A stretch of 36,418 nucleotides of DNA from an uncultured Oscillospiraceae bacterium (GTDB taxonomy: Bacteria > Bacillota > Clostridia > Oscillospirales > Oscillospiraceae). This document shows positions 15,876-25,730 of the stretch, one piece after another. The position numbers were made by a program, and so were the translations under genes. Where the stretch lies: the NCBI GenBank assembly GCA_904420435.1, contig CAJFVK010000008.1, positions 1-36,418 on the forward strand. The letters run 5' to 3'. Under the pieces are notes generated by a model. That model was not told the origin of the DNA and searched no databases. It was given only the letters and a program-made list of their open reading frames with translations. Position 1 is the stretch's first letter. Every line of letters starts with the position of its first letter.

Positions 15876-16059
15876 TTCCCTGAAACGGCGCTTACCTATC
15901 CTTAAAAAGAACAGACCTGCACTTTTTCGGACGCTTTTTATCCCCGCTGTATGCCGCCGGCGGGGCGCGGCAGAGCGGAGGGATGCCTGGCCCGCGGAGC
16001 GGACAGAGGGACCATGCCCTTTCCTGCGCAGGGAACAGAGGAAAGGCACCTCCTACTTA

Positions 16060-16119
16060 TAAACAGATTGTAAAATTTGCTGTCGATTTATGGTACGTTT
16101 AAGGAAAGTGCAGTATGAT
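16060..16119 (+). promoter_or_regulatory. Promoter and direct-repeat box of the RR/HK pair
   Basis: TATGAT (16114-16119) has only a poor -35 (TGGTAC, 16091-16096, spacing 17). Just upstream lie TAAAC (16060) and TAAAA (16071) at an exact 11-base period, a pattern typical of OmpR/PhoB-family sites. The longer string TAAACAGA-N3-TAAA recurs at 30680. A weak -35 plus an upstream box suggests activation, perhaps autoregulation. Confidence 0.5.
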
Positions 16120-16150
16120 AGAACAATAAAAAAATAGGAGGTAGCTGCCT

Positions 16151-16825
16151 ATGAAGATATTGGTAGTAGAAGATGAGCGGCGGCTGGCCAACTCCATTGC
16201 GGACCTGCTGCGGACCAACGGGATGGAGGTGGACGTGGCCTACGACGGGAACGCCGGCTACGCCTACGCCTCCAGTGGGATATATGACCTGCTGATTTTG
16301 GATGTGATGCTGCCCTACCAGTCGGGGTTTGAGGTGACGAGCCGCCTGCGCTCGGAGCGCAACGGCGTTCCGATCCTGATCCTAACAGCAAAGGGGGATA
16401 CCGCCGAGCGGATCGCCGGGCTGGACGCCGGCGCGGACTACTATCTGACCAAGCCCTTTGACACGGGGGAGCTGCTGGCCTGCGTCCGGGCGCTGCTCCG
16501 CCGGCAGGGGGAGCAGGTGAATGTGCTGGAGTTCGGCAACACCACCCTGGACCTCTCTACCTGCATCCTCTCCCGCGGCGACGAGCAGGTGCGGCTGAGT
16601 ACCCGGGAGTTTGACATCATGCGGATCCTCATGTCCGCCCAGCACCGGAACGTGGCTAAGGAGGCCGTTCTGACCAAGGTCTGGGGCTACGACTCCAACG
16701 CGGATGAGAACCATGTGGAGGTCTACGTTTCCTTCCTGCGCAAGAAGCTGGCGGTGATCCACTCCAACATCCGGATTGTGGCCATCCGGCGGCAGGGCTA
16801 CCACCTGGAAACGGCGGAAGAATGA
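16151..16825 (+). CDS. OmpR/PhoB-family response regulator
   Basis: A 224-residue regulator. The receiver has acid pair E7/D8, phosphoacceptor D51 in LILDVMLP, T79 in LILTAKG and K101 in LTKPF, all intact. The winged-helix output domain occupies about 128-220 and contains the recognition region ENHVEVYVSFLRKKL. AGGAGG is eight bases before ATG. It overlaps its kinase gene by four bases (16822-16825), so the pair is translationally coupled. The signal is unknown. Likely targets are its own promoter and the NEW3/ABC operon downstream, which carries a related upstream box. Confidence 0.94.
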   Translation: MKILVVEDERRLANSIADLLRTNGMEVDVAYDGNAGYAYASSGIYDLLILDVMLPYQSGFEVTSRLRSERNGVPILILTAKGDTAERIAGLDAGADYYLTKPFDTGELLACVRALLRRQGEQVNVLEFGNTTLDLSTCILSRGDEQVRLSTREFDIMRILMSAQHRNVAKEAVLTKVWGYDSNADENHVEVYVSFLRKKLAVIHSNIRIVAIRRQGYHLETAEE

Positions 16826-18045
16826 TCCGGCGGCTTCAGGTCCGCTTCGTGTGCATCACCATGTCCATCGTACTGGTGATGCTGTGCGCCATTTTCTGGA
16901 TGGTTTCCGCCATGACCCGCCGGAACATGGAGAAGGCCAGCCTGGAGTTTCTCTACGCGGCGGCGGCGGATCCCGACCGCCGTTTTGAGCGGGTGGACCG
17001 GGAGGACGCGCCTCAATTCCCCTATTTTGTCCTGGACCGGCTGGCGGACGGAACGGTGGAGCTGGCCGGGGCGGGGGGCTACACGGGTCTGGATCAGGCC
17101 CAGATGGACGACCTGGTGGGTCTGGCGGAGGCGTCGGAAAACGATTTTGGGGTGCTGGGGGAGTACAGCCTGCGCTATTTCCGCCTGGAGAGCGTTTCCG
17201 GGGTGCGGGTGGCCTTCGCGGATATCTCCGGCGAGGTGCGCACCCTCCAGGAGATGGCCCGGGACGGCGTGGCGATCATGGCGGTGAGCCTGCTGGTGTT
17301 CCTGGGGATCAGCGTGCTCCTGGCCCGGTGGGCGGTCCGCCCGGTGGAGGAGGCCTGGAAGAGCCAGAAGCAGTTTGTGGCGGACGCCTCCCACGAGCTG
17401 AAAACGCCCCTGACGGTCATCATGACCAACGCCCAAATGCTCCAGAGCGCCGCGGATCCGGAGCAGGTTTCCAGGCGTGTGGAATACATTTCCGCCGAGT
17501 CCCGGCAGATGCGGGATCTGGTGGAGCAGCTGCTGGAGCTGGCCCGGTCGGATACCAGCCTGCCCGGCCAGCAGATGGAGCCGGTGGATCTGAGCCGTAC
17601 GGCGGAGATGTGCGCCCTCACCTTCGAGCCGGTGCTCTTTGAGCGTCGCCATACCCTCCTCTGCCAGATTGCCCCGGGGCTGTATGTCCGGGGCAGCAGG
17701 GGGCGGCTGGAGCAGCTGCTCGGCATTCTGCTGGACAACGCCAACAAGTACGCTTCGCCTGACAGCCAGGTCCGGCTGACCCTCCGCCGGCTGGACAAGG
17801 GCCGCTGCCTGCTGGAGGTGTTCAGCCAGGGGGAGCCCCTGACCAGGGAGCAGTGCCGGAAGGTGTTCCAGCGGTTCTACCGGGCGGACCCCGCCCGCTC
17901 CGCCGACGGCGGCTTCGGCCTGGGGCTGTCCATCGCCGCGGGTATTGTCCGCCAGCACGGGGGGAGCATCTGGGCCAGGCCAGAGGCGGATGGGAATACC
18001 TTCGCTGTCCGCCTGCGCACCCTGCGCCGGCCGGCTGCGCCATAA
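16822..18045 (+). CDS. Membrane sensor histidine kinase, partner of the 16151 regulator
   Basis: A 407-residue sensor kinase. TM1 is at about 8-30, an extracytoplasmic loop of about 118 residues follows, then TM2 at about 150-169. The dimerisation/phosphoacceptor box is SHELKTPLTVI with H191, and the HATPase has the N-box LLDNANKYAS and G-box GFGLGLSIA. A HAMP domain is hardly present: only about 20 residues separate TM2 from the H-box. The ligand is not deducible. The start ATG overlaps the regulator stop. A strong terminator lies 20 bases after the stop, so the pair forms a closed operon. Confidence 0.93.
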   Translation: MIRRLQVRFVCITMSIVLVMLCAIFWMVSAMTRRNMEKASLEFLYAAAADPDRRFERVDREDAPQFPYFVLDRLADGTVELAGAGGYTGLDQAQMDDLVGLAEASENDFGVLGEYSLRYFRLESVSGVRVAFADISGEVRTLQEMARDGVAIMAVSLLVFLGISVLLARWAVRPVEEAWKSQKQFVADASHELKTPLTVIMTNAQMLQSAADPEQVSRRVEYISAESRQMRDLVEQLLELARSDTSLPGQQMEPVDLSRTAEMCALTFEPVLFERRHTLLCQIAPGLYVRGSRGRLEQLLGILLDNANKYASPDSQVRLTLRRLDKGRCLLEVFSQGEPLTREQCRKVFQRFYRADPARSADGGFGLGLSIAAGIVRQHGGSIWARPEADGNTFAVRLRTLRRPAAP

Positions 18046-18062
18046 AAACAGGCGGATACAAA

Positions 18063-18097
18063 AAACATCCGGAGGACGCTCCTCCGGATATTTTTTT
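18063..18097 (+). terminator. Terminator of the first RR/HK operon
   Basis: 10-bp stem ATCCGGAGGA / TCCTCCGGAT (18067-18076 and 18080-18089) with loop CGC, followed by ATTTTTTT. Confidence 0.92.
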
Positions 18098-18214
18098 GCC
18101 CGCCGCCGGCGAAAAAGAGCGGGGACGACGGCAGCCTGCTGCCGGGACGTTTTGCCGACTGCTGCTGGGACGTGGGACAAACGGCTTCCAGCGGCAAAAA
18201 TCCGTCACAAAAAG

Positions 18215-18236
18215 TTCAAAATTCCTTTACAAAATC
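18215..18236 (+). promoter_or_regulatory. Candidate regulator box upstream of the NEW3/ABC operon
   Basis: TTCAAAATTCC and TTTACAAAATC follow each other with an 11-base period. On the opposite strand the second half reads CAGATTTTGTAAA, resembling CAGATTGTAAA at 16064-16074 upstream of the adjacent regulator gene. No clear -35/-10 pair was found before the NEW3 gene. Confidence 0.35.
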
Positions 18237-18337
18237 TGCTGCGTTTTTTCAGCGGCTCTTAAGAGGGGGAGGGTAAGGTAGAAGCAGAAGGGAAGGGGCC
18301 CTTACCCGAGAAGAAAGATGTGAAAAGGAGTTTTGCT

Positions 18338-19525
18338 ATGAAGGAACAATGGGTGCGGAAAAGCCGCGGTTTTTTCCGGAGGATTGGAACGCTGTCCCTG
18401 GCGGCGGCGGTGCTGCTGGCGCTGACGGTAACGGCGTCTGCTGCCGGATTGGAGCTGAGCACAGACTATCCGGGGATCTCCGCCAGGGCGGGGGAGACCC
18501 TGTCCTTCTCACTGGATATTGAGAACGGCAGCGGCGCCGGCAGTACGGTTTCCCTGACGGAGAGCTCCCTCCCCGACGGCTGGGAGGGCTACTTCACCGG
18601 CGGCGGAAATGAGATCAGCAGCGTCTTTGCCAAGAGCGGCGAGAACATCGGTATCGCCACCTACTACCTCACCATTCCGGACGGCGCGGAAGAGGGGGAC
18701 TACCAGGTGGTCCTTCTGGCCAGCGGCGGAGGAATGAGCTCCAGCCTGACCCTGACCCTCCATGTGACCGCCCAGGAGCACGGGGGAAGCTCCCTGACGG
18801 CGGACTACGCTGACCAGGAGGGCTCCTCCGACGCCAGCTTCAGCTATGGCGTCACCATCCAGAACGACACCGGCGCCGAGCAGACCTACAGCCTCTCCGC
18901 CTCCGCCCCCACTGGCTGGACCGTGACCTTCACGCCCTCCGGGGAGAGCACCCATGTGGCGGGCATCACCGTGGCTGAGCAGAGCAGCCAGGGCCTGACG
19001 GTGACCGTCACGCCGCCCGCCGGCGTGGACGCGGGGGAGTACACCATCCCCATCTCCGCCATCTCCGCCACGGAGAACCTCTCCGTGGAGCTGACGGCCA
19101 ATATCACTGGTACTTATACCATCGACCTCTCCACCCCCAGCGGGCTGCTGAGCTTTGACGCCAACGCCAACCGGGAGACCTCCATCACCCTGACCATCAC
19201 CAACACCGGCAACGTGGACCAGCAGAACATCAACCTGATCTCCTCCGTTCCCACGGACTGGAGCGTCACCTTCTCCGAGTCCACCATCGACGTTCTGGAG
19301 GCCGGCGCCACCAAGGAGGTCACCATGTATGTGACCCCGTCCTCAGACGCCCTCAGCGGGGACTATGCCATGTCCGTTACCGCCCAGTCCAGCTCCAGCG
19401 CCGACTCGGTGGAATTCCGGGTGGCGGTGAAGACGGAAATGATCTGGGGCATTGTGGGCCTCCTGCTCATTGCCGCCGCGGCCTGTGGCCTCTGGTACGT
19501 CTTCCGTAAGTACGGAAGGAGGTAA
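18338..19525 (+). CDS. Secreted, membrane-anchored NEW3-domain protein of an ABC transporter operon
   Basis: A 395-residue protein with a Sec signal peptide (basic residues then a hydrophobic core at 17-32, likely cut after the ASA near 35). Repeated beta-sandwich segments follow, with the NEW3-like pattern ITNTGNVDQQNINLISSVPTDW seen in part three times (PDGWEGYF, PTGWTVTF, PTDWSVTF). A C-terminal membrane helix (about 370-389) ends in a basic tail. NEW3 proteins next to ABC genes are common in Firmicutes and are thought to be exposed accessory subunits; the cargo is unknown. ATG 18338 is chosen because AAGGAG is seven bases upstream; the GTG at 18320 has no site. The ATPase gene starts four bases after its stop. 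Confidence 0.87.
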   Translation: MKEQWVRKSRGFFRRIGTLSLAAAVLLALTVTASAAGLELSTDYPGISARAGETLSFSLDIENGSGAGSTVSLTESSLPDGWEGYFTGGGNEISSVFAKSGENIGIATYYLTIPDGAEEGDYQVVLLASGGGMSSSLTLTLHVTAQEHGGSSLTADYADQEGSSDASFSYGVTIQNDTGAEQTYSLSASAPTGWTVTFTPSGESTHVAGITVAEQSSQGLTVTVTPPAGVDAGEYTIPISAISATENLSVELTANITGTYTIDLSTPSGLLSFDANANRETSITLTITNTGNVDQQNINLISSVPTDWSVTFSESTIDVLEAGATKEVTMYVTPSSDALSGDYAMSVTAQSSSSADSVEFRVAVKTEMIWGIVGLLLIAAAACGLWYVFRKYGRR

Positions 19526-19529
19526 TTGC

Positions 19530-20549
<1,020 letters not shown>

Positions 20550-21577
20550 GAGCGGGATGGCTGCGCTGTTCCGGAAGGAGCTCTCCGACCACCTCAACAG
20601 CCGGCGCTTCTACCTGATGTTCGCCCTTCTGCTCCTGGCCACCACCGCCAGCCTGGCTGGCGGCATCTCCAGCATCGTCTCCTCCGGCGGCGGGGACTAC
20701 GTATACCTGGAACTGTTCACCACCGGCAGCGCCTACATCTATTCCTTCGCCACATTCCTTGCGTTCCTGGGCCCCCTGGCGGGGATCGCCCTGGGCTTTG
20801 ACGCGGTCAACAACGAGCGGAGCCTGGGGACGCTGAACCGCCTGGTTTCCCAGCCCATCTATCGGGACTCCATCATCAACGCCAAGTTCCTGGCGGGGTT
20901 TGCCGCTCTGGGCGTCATGATTTTCGCCCTGGGGCTCTATGTCTGCGGCGTGGGCATCATCACTCTGGGCCTTCCGCCCCAGGCGGAGGAGATTTTCCGG
21001 ATTCTGACCTTTCTCCTTCTGACGTGGGTCTACACCGCCTTCTGGCTGGGACTGTCCATCCTGTTTTCCGTCCTTTACCGCCATGCGGCCACGGCGGCCC
21101 TCTGCGCCATCGCCATCTGGCTGTTCCTCAGCCTCTTCATGTCCCTGGTGGCCGGCGGCGTGGCCAATCTGCTCTATCCCACCGACGGGATCCAGGGCTT
21201 CTTTAACACCATGAGCAACTACCAGCTGAATCTGGCGCTGAACCGGATCTCCCCCTACTACCTCTTCAGCGAGGCGGCCACCACCATCCTGAGCCCCAGC
21301 GTCCGCTCCATCGGGGTGGTTACCACCTCCCAGCTCACCGGCGCCGTGGCGGGATACCTGCCCTTTGGGCAGAGCCTCCTTCTGATCTGGCCCCATCTGG
21401 TGGGGATGATCGCCCTGACCATGGCGGCCTTTGCCTGTGCCTACATCTCTTTCATGCGCCAGGAGATCCGGGCCTGAGGGCGCGCGGCGCGGATGCCGCG
21501 AAAACAGAGCAGGGGAGGGGAGCTTCCCCGGCCGTTTGGTATTTTTTACCTGTGAGAAACCGTTTTTTGATACGCTT

Positions 21578-21606
21578 AGGGAGGCGGCTTTAGCCGCCTC
21601 CCTTTG
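21578..21606 (+). terminator. Terminator of the NEW3/ABC operon
   Basis: Stem GGGAGGCGGC / GCCGCCTCCC around a TTTA loop (21579-21602) followed by TTTGT; the T run is short. Confidence 0.65.
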
Positions 21607-21716
21607 TCCTGCGCCTCTCCGGAAGGCCGAAGACCTGAGGATCTTTTCAAAACTTCCCGCCTCTCCATGCAAAATTCATAATTCTGTGGTAGACTCTCCG
21701 GGAGAGGTGATCCGAT

Positions 21717-22385
21717 TTGAGAAAAATCCTGATCATAGAGGACGAGCCGGACATCCAGGAGCTGCTGACCGCCTATCTCCGGGACGCGGGGTATGAAACC
21801 GCCGCGGCCGGGGACGGTGCGGCGGCGCTGGCCGCCTTTGAAAACGCCCCCTTTGACCTGGTGCTGCTGGACGTCATGCTGCCCAAGGTCGACGGCTTTG
21901 AGGTCTGCCGCCGGATCCGCAGGTCCTCCCAGGTGCCGGTGGTGATGCTGACGGCCCTGGACGGGGAGGCGGAGCAGCTGCGGGGCTTTGGCCTGAACAT
22001 CGACGACTACGTGACCAAGCCCTTCTCCATGCCGGTCCTGCTGGAGAAGATCCGGGTGATCCTCCGCCGCGCCGGCGGCGGGGAGAAGGACAGCCGCCTG
22101 CGGTACCGGGACCTGGTGGTGGACCCGGACACCCGGGAGGCAATCCTGGCGGGCCGCCCTCTGGACCTGACCGCCCGGGAGTTCGAGCTGCTGCGCACCT
22201 TTCTCGCCGCGCCGGGGCGGGTGTTCACCCGGGAGATGCTGCTCTCCCGCCTGTGGGGCTACGACTTCTATGGGGACGAGCGGGTGGTGGACAGCCATAT
22301 CAAGAACCTGCGCCGCAAGCTGGGCCGGGACTACATTGAAACCGTGAGGGGGGTGGGCTATCGTGCTGCGAAGGAAGATGGCTGA
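21717..22385 (+). CDS. OmpR/VanR-type response regulator
   Basis: A 222-residue regulator with intact receiver (acid pair E8/D9, D52 in LLDVMLP, LTALDG, K in VTKPF) and winged-helix domain ending TVRGVGYRA. The start is TTG 21717, supported by GAGAGGTG seven bases upstream; no ATG lies nearby. It overlaps the kinase gene by 23 bases. Sequence style is VanR-like, but no van resistance genes are present. Possible target operons are the CAT gene and the ABC/peptidase genes downstream. Confidence 0.93.
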   Translation: MRKILIIEDEPDIQELLTAYLRDAGYETAAAGDGAAALAAFENAPFDLVLLDVMLPKVDGFEVCRRIRRSSQVPVVMLTALDGEAEQLRGFGLNIDDYVTKPFSMPVLLEKIRVILRRAGGGEKDSRLRYRDLVVDPDTREAILAGRPLDLTAREFELLRTFLAAPGRVFTREMLLSRLWGYDFYGDERVVDSHIKNLRRKLGRDYIETVRGVGYRAAKEDG

Positions 22386-23877
22386 AAGCCTGACCGTCCG
22401 CATTTTCCTGATCACGTTTTTCATTCTGCTCTCGGCCGGGGCTGTCACCTTCGGCCTTATCGCCTGGGCCACCCCCAGCACCTATACCGCCGTGGTCACC
22501 GACGACCTGACGGCCCAGGTGGACGCGCTGGTGGAAAAGCTGACCGGCACGGCGCTGGAGGACTGCGGCCCTGTGCTGGATGCCTTCATCCGCGCCTCCG
22601 GGGCGGAGGCCATGCTGGTGGGGCCGGATGGCCGAATGGCCGATACCGGTTCCCAGCTGGCCGTCCGGTCGGTTTACGAGGATGATTCCATGATTGTCAC
22701 CGCCGCCCAGGGGGATGCCGCCGTGACCTACGATGCGAGCGCATCTGCGTCAGAGGATACGGTGGCCGTCACCATGTCCGAACAGGCCACCGTCACTGCA
22801 AAGGTGCAGTTTGCCGGACAGGAGGGGCCCTGCACCCTCTACGTCACCCCCCGGATGGAGGCGGAAAATCTGGCGGTGCGGGCCCTGGTGCAAATGGCGC
22901 CGTGGCTGCTGCTGGCGCTGCTGGTGTTCTCCCTGCTGTGCGCCCTGGTCTACTCCCGGTATATCACCCGGCCCATTGTGCGGCTCAGCGGCATCGCGGG
23001 GAAGCTGGCCCGGCTGGACTTTCAGTGGACCTGCGGCGAGAAGCGGCGGGACGAGATTGGCCGGCTGGGCCGCAGCCTGGACGAGATGGCGGGAAAGCTC
23101 TCCGCCGCCCTGCGGGAGCTGGAGAGCGCCAACCGCGCGCTGAAGGGCGAGGTGGCCCGGGAGCGGGAGCTGGACCGACAGCGGATGGCCTTTTTCAACG
23201 CCGCCTCCCACGAGCTGAAAACCCCGGTCACCATTTTGAAGGGGCAGCTCTCCGGCATGCTGGAGGGCGTGGGGGTGTATCAGGACCGGGACAAGTATCT
23301 GCTCCGCTCCCTCCAGGTGACGGGACGGATGGAAAACCTGATTGGGGAGATGCTGGCCATCTCCCGGATGGAGGCGGGCGCCGCCCCTCTCCGGTGGGAG
23401 CGGGTGGAGCTGTCCGCCCTGATGGAGGAACAGCTGGCGCTGGATCGGGAGCTGATGGAACAGCGGGGCCAGCGGCTGGTGCCGGACCTGACGCCGGAAA
23501 TCGCCGTCACCGGCGACCCGTCCCTTCTGGGCAAGGCGGTGGGAAACCTGCTCTCCAACGCCTCCCTCTATTCGCCGGAGGGGGCGGAAATCCGGGTGTG
23601 GTGCGGGCTGCTGGGCGGACGCCCGGCGCTGACCGTGGAGAACACGGGCGCCCATATCGGCGCGGAGGCCCTGCCCCGCCTGTTCGAGGCCTTCTACCGG
23701 GCCGAGGGCTCCCGAAACCGGAGCACCGGAGGCAGCGGCCTGGGGCTCTATCTGGTCAGAATGATTCTGGACCGGCACGGGGCGGCATGTACCATTGAAA
23801 ACACGGAGGACGGAGTGAGAACTGCTGTGAAATTTGCAGCGGGAACTTTGTCGGTGGACTTGGCAGAAACCCCGTGA
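22363..23877 (+). CDS. VanS-type sensor histidine kinase
   Basis: A 504-residue kinase. TM1 is at about 12-34, an extracytoplasmic domain of about 145 residues with a Ser/Ala-rich stretch follows, TM2 is at about 180-199, then HAMP at about 200-255. A short coiled coil leads to the H-box ASHELKTPVT with H283 and an HATPase with NLLSNASLYS and GGSGLGLYL. The start is GTG 22363 inside the regulator gene; ATG 22378 is an alternative. It pairs with the 21717 regulator. The signal is unknown. No terminator lies between it and the CAT gene region. Confidence 0.92.
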   Translation: MLRRKMAESLTVRIFLITFFILLSAGAVTFGLIAWATPSTYTAVVTDDLTAQVDALVEKLTGTALEDCGPVLDAFIRASGAEAMLVGPDGRMADTGSQLAVRSVYEDDSMIVTAAQGDAAVTYDASASASEDTVAVTMSEQATVTAKVQFAGQEGPCTLYVTPRMEAENLAVRALVQMAPWLLLALLVFSLLCALVYSRYITRPIVRLSGIAGKLARLDFQWTCGEKRRDEIGRLGRSLDEMAGKLSAALRELESANRALKGEVARERELDRQRMAFFNAASHELKTPVTILKGQLSGMLEGVGVYQDRDKYLLRSLQVTGRMENLIGEMLAISRMEAGAAPLRWERVELSALMEEQLALDRELMEQRGQRLVPDLTPEIAVTGDPSLLGKAVGNLLSNASLYSPEGAEIRVWCGLLGGRPALTVENTGAHIGAEALPRLFEAFYRAEGSRNRSTGGSGLGLYLVRMILDRHGAACTIENTEDGVRTAVKFAAGTLSVDLAETP

Positions 23878-23902
23878 TAGAATAGGAGATATCCTAAATG
23901 CA

Positions 23903-24034
23903 GGGAGGTGCTTTGATGAAAATCGGACTTGCCGCTGCTCCATGCAGGGCCTGACAGAACAGAACTTGTATGGAGAAAACCACTCCCTCCCAATGGCCCT
24001 GCATGTTGAAGCATTCCATCAAAATGCAGAGGAG
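23903..24034 (+). promoter_or_regulatory. Possible translational attenuator upstream of the acetyltransferase gene
   Basis: A leader ORF (23916-23954) with a strong ribosome site is followed by nested inverted repeats. TTTGATG (23912-23918) can pair with CATCAAA (24017-24023), and inside it CATGCAGGGCC (23941-23951) pairs perfectly with GGCCCTGCATG (23995-24005). A small hairpin GCATT/AATGC (24011-24027) ends just before the acetyltransferase AGGAG (24030-24034). The arrangement resembles, but is not identical to, the leader control of inducible cat genes. Confidence 0.45.
23916..23954 (+). CDS. 12-codon leader peptide or remnant gene start
   Basis: ATG 23916 has GGGAGGTG five bases upstream and encodes MKIGLAAAPCRA before TGA. 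Two readings are possible. It may be a leader peptide whose translation opens the hairpin before the CAT-like gene. It may instead be the first codons of a lost carbon-nitrogen hydrolase-like gene, since MKIGLA is a common start there. The perfect inverted repeat overlapping its last codons favours the regulatory reading. Confidence 0.4.
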   Translation: MKIGLAAAPCRA

Positions 24035-24041
24035 AATTGAG

Positions 24042-24677
24042 ATGAACTATCAAATCGTTGACTTAAATGCCTGGAACAGGGGAAGCCTGTTCCAATTCTA
24101 CATCAATCAGATGCGGGTTGTAATGAGCTTGACTGTGGACATTGATGTAACCCCGCTGGTCCGCTTCGTCAGGAAAAACGGCATGAAATTTTATCCGACC
24201 ATGATCTGGATCGTGTCAAAGGTCGTAAACAGCCGCGATGAATTTAAATATGGATGGGATGCTGACGGCAATCTGGTCAGGTGGGATTTTATTTCTCCCA
24301 GCTATGCCCATTTTCATCCGGAGGACGAGAACTTCACAAAGCTGGTCACCCCATATACCGGGGAACTGGGGGAATTCCACGCCCGTTTTCTGCGGGACCG
24401 GGAGAAGTATCAAACTTTGCGGGCCGTTGCAGAGAACCAGCCGGCCAATCATTTTGATGTGTCCTGCCTGCCCTGGGTCCGGTACCGGCACTTTGATGTC
24501 CATGTATTTGACGAGGGGAAGTTTCTTGCCCCTGTCATCACCTGGGGCAGGTATGAGGAGGAGCGTGGAAAGCTGGTCCTGCCCCTGACCATGAACATAC
24601 ATCATGCGGTTGCAGACGGATTTCATCTGTCCAGATTTTTCAATGAGGTACAGGGGCAGATCGACTCCCTGAACTGA
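24042..24677 (+). CDS. Type A chloramphenicol O-acetyltransferase-like protein
   Basis: A 211-residue protein, the standard CAT length. The catalytic motif HHAVADG (187-193) carries the base H188 and the structural D192. FLAPVITWGRY near 161-171 matches the conserved strand before the active site, and the N-terminus (NAWNRGSLFQFY) matches the family's W-x-R pattern. CAT transfers acetyl from acetyl-CoA to chloramphenicol. Chromosomal relatives sometimes act on other substrates, so resistance is inferred, not shown. AGGAG is seven bases before ATG 24042; the longer frame to 23970 is not supported. Base composition is visibly more AT-rich than the neighbours, suggesting later acquisition. It is followed at once by a terminator. 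Confidence 0.85.
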   Translation: MNYQIVDLNAWNRGSLFQFYINQMRVVMSLTVDIDVTPLVRFVRKNGMKFYPTMIWIVSKVVNSRDEFKYGWDADGNLVRWDFISPSYAHFHPEDENFTKLVTPYTGELGEFHARFLRDREKYQTLRAVAENQPANHFDVSCLPWVRYRHFDVHVFDEGKFLAPVITWGRYEEERGKLVLPLTMNIHHAVADGFHLSRFFNEVQGQIDSLN

Positions 24678-24713
24678 CAGAAGAAAGTGATGCAGCACCG
24701 CTGACAGGCATAG

Positions 24714-24746
24714 AACCGGCAGGCCCGAAAAGGCCTGCCGGTTTTG
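24714..24746 (+). terminator. Terminator of the acetyltransferase gene
   Basis: Perfect 12-bp stem AACCGGCAGGCC / GGCCTGCCGGTT (24714-24725 and 24732-24743) with loop CGAAAA, ending in four T. Confidence 0.9.
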
Positions 24747-24860
24747 ACAAGAGGGAAGCGGCGGTATGGAAATCTCCATACAAACCACACATTCCCTCCA
24801 CCTCCCCTCCACACAGCCCTGGTATCCTTTCTCCATCCCAAGCAGAAAGGAACCAGACAT

Positions 24861-25730
24861 ATGGAAATCGCAATTGAAAACGTCAGCATGACCTATCCCA
24901 ACGGGAAGCAGGCGCTGCGGGAGCTGGATCTGGAGCTGAAATCCCCCAGCCTCGTCGGCCTGCTGGGGCCCAACGGGGCGGGCAAGTCCACCCTGATGAA
25001 GCTGCTGGTGTCTGCCCTGGCCCCCACCGCCGGTACCATCCTGGCGGACGGGCAGCCGCTGGAGAAGGCGGAGCGGCAGCTGAAAGCCCGGCTGGGGTAT
25101 CTGCCCCAGGACTTTGGCCTCTTCGACGAGCTGACCGTGACGCAGTTTCTGGACTACATGGCCGCGCTCAAGGGCCTGCGCGGCCCGCAGGCGGCCATCC
25201 GGGAGGTGATCCGGGCGGTGAATCTGGAGGAGAAGGCCAGGGCCAGGATCCGCACCCTGTCCGGCGGCCAGCGCCAGCGGGTGGGCATCGCCCAGGCCCT
25301 GCTGGGGGATCCCGCCTTCCTGATCTTTGACGAGCCCACGGTGGGCCTGGACCCGGAGGAGCGCATCCACTTCCGCAACCTGTTCTCCCGGGCCGCCCAG
25401 GACCGGCTGGTGCTGCTCAGCACCCACATCATCGAGGACGTGCAGTCCGTGTGCGACCAGCTGGTGGTGATGGATCACGGCCAGATCCTGTTCGCCGGTA
25501 CGCCGGAGGCGCTGATCCAGTCTGCCGCCGGCCATGTGGGGGTGTTCTGGGAGCGGGAGGCCGGCCAGGAGGCAGGGCTCCACATCACCGCCCGGGTGAA
25601 CACTGGCCGGGGCGTCCGGTGCCGGGCGGTGGCGGACACGCTGCCCGCCTATGCCCAGCCGTCAGAGCCGTCCCTGGAGGATGCCTACCTTTATCTCATC
25701 CATCTCCACTCCAAGGAGGCGGCCCTATGA
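24861..25730 (+). CDS. ABC transporter ATPase of the peptidase-fusion exporter
   Basis: A 289-residue ATPase with Walker A GPNGAGKS (36-43), signature LSGGQ (133-137), Walker B LIFDEP with E158, and switch H189. The first bases (MEIAIENVSMTYPNGKQAL) are typical of ABC-2 ATPases. AAAGGA lies about ten bases before ATG 24861; the upstream frame to 24744 covers the terminator and is rejected. Its stop overlaps the next start by four bases, so it is coupled with the permease-peptidase fusion. Together with the two permeases it would form an exporter or lipid-embedded transporter of unknown cargo. Confidence 0.93.
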   Translation: MEIAIENVSMTYPNGKQALRELDLELKSPSLVGLLGPNGAGKSTLMKLLVSALAPTAGTILADGQPLEKAERQLKARLGYLPQDFGLFDELTVTQFLDYMAALKGLRGPQAAIREVIRAVNLEEKARARIRTLSGGQRQRVGIAQALLGDPAFLIFDEPTVGLDPEERIHFRNLFSRAAQDRLVLLSTHIIEDVQSVCDQLVVMDHGQILFAGTPEALIQSAAGHVGVFWEREAGQEAGLHITARVNTGRGVRCRAVADTLPAYAQPSEPSLEDAYLYLIHLHSKEAAL

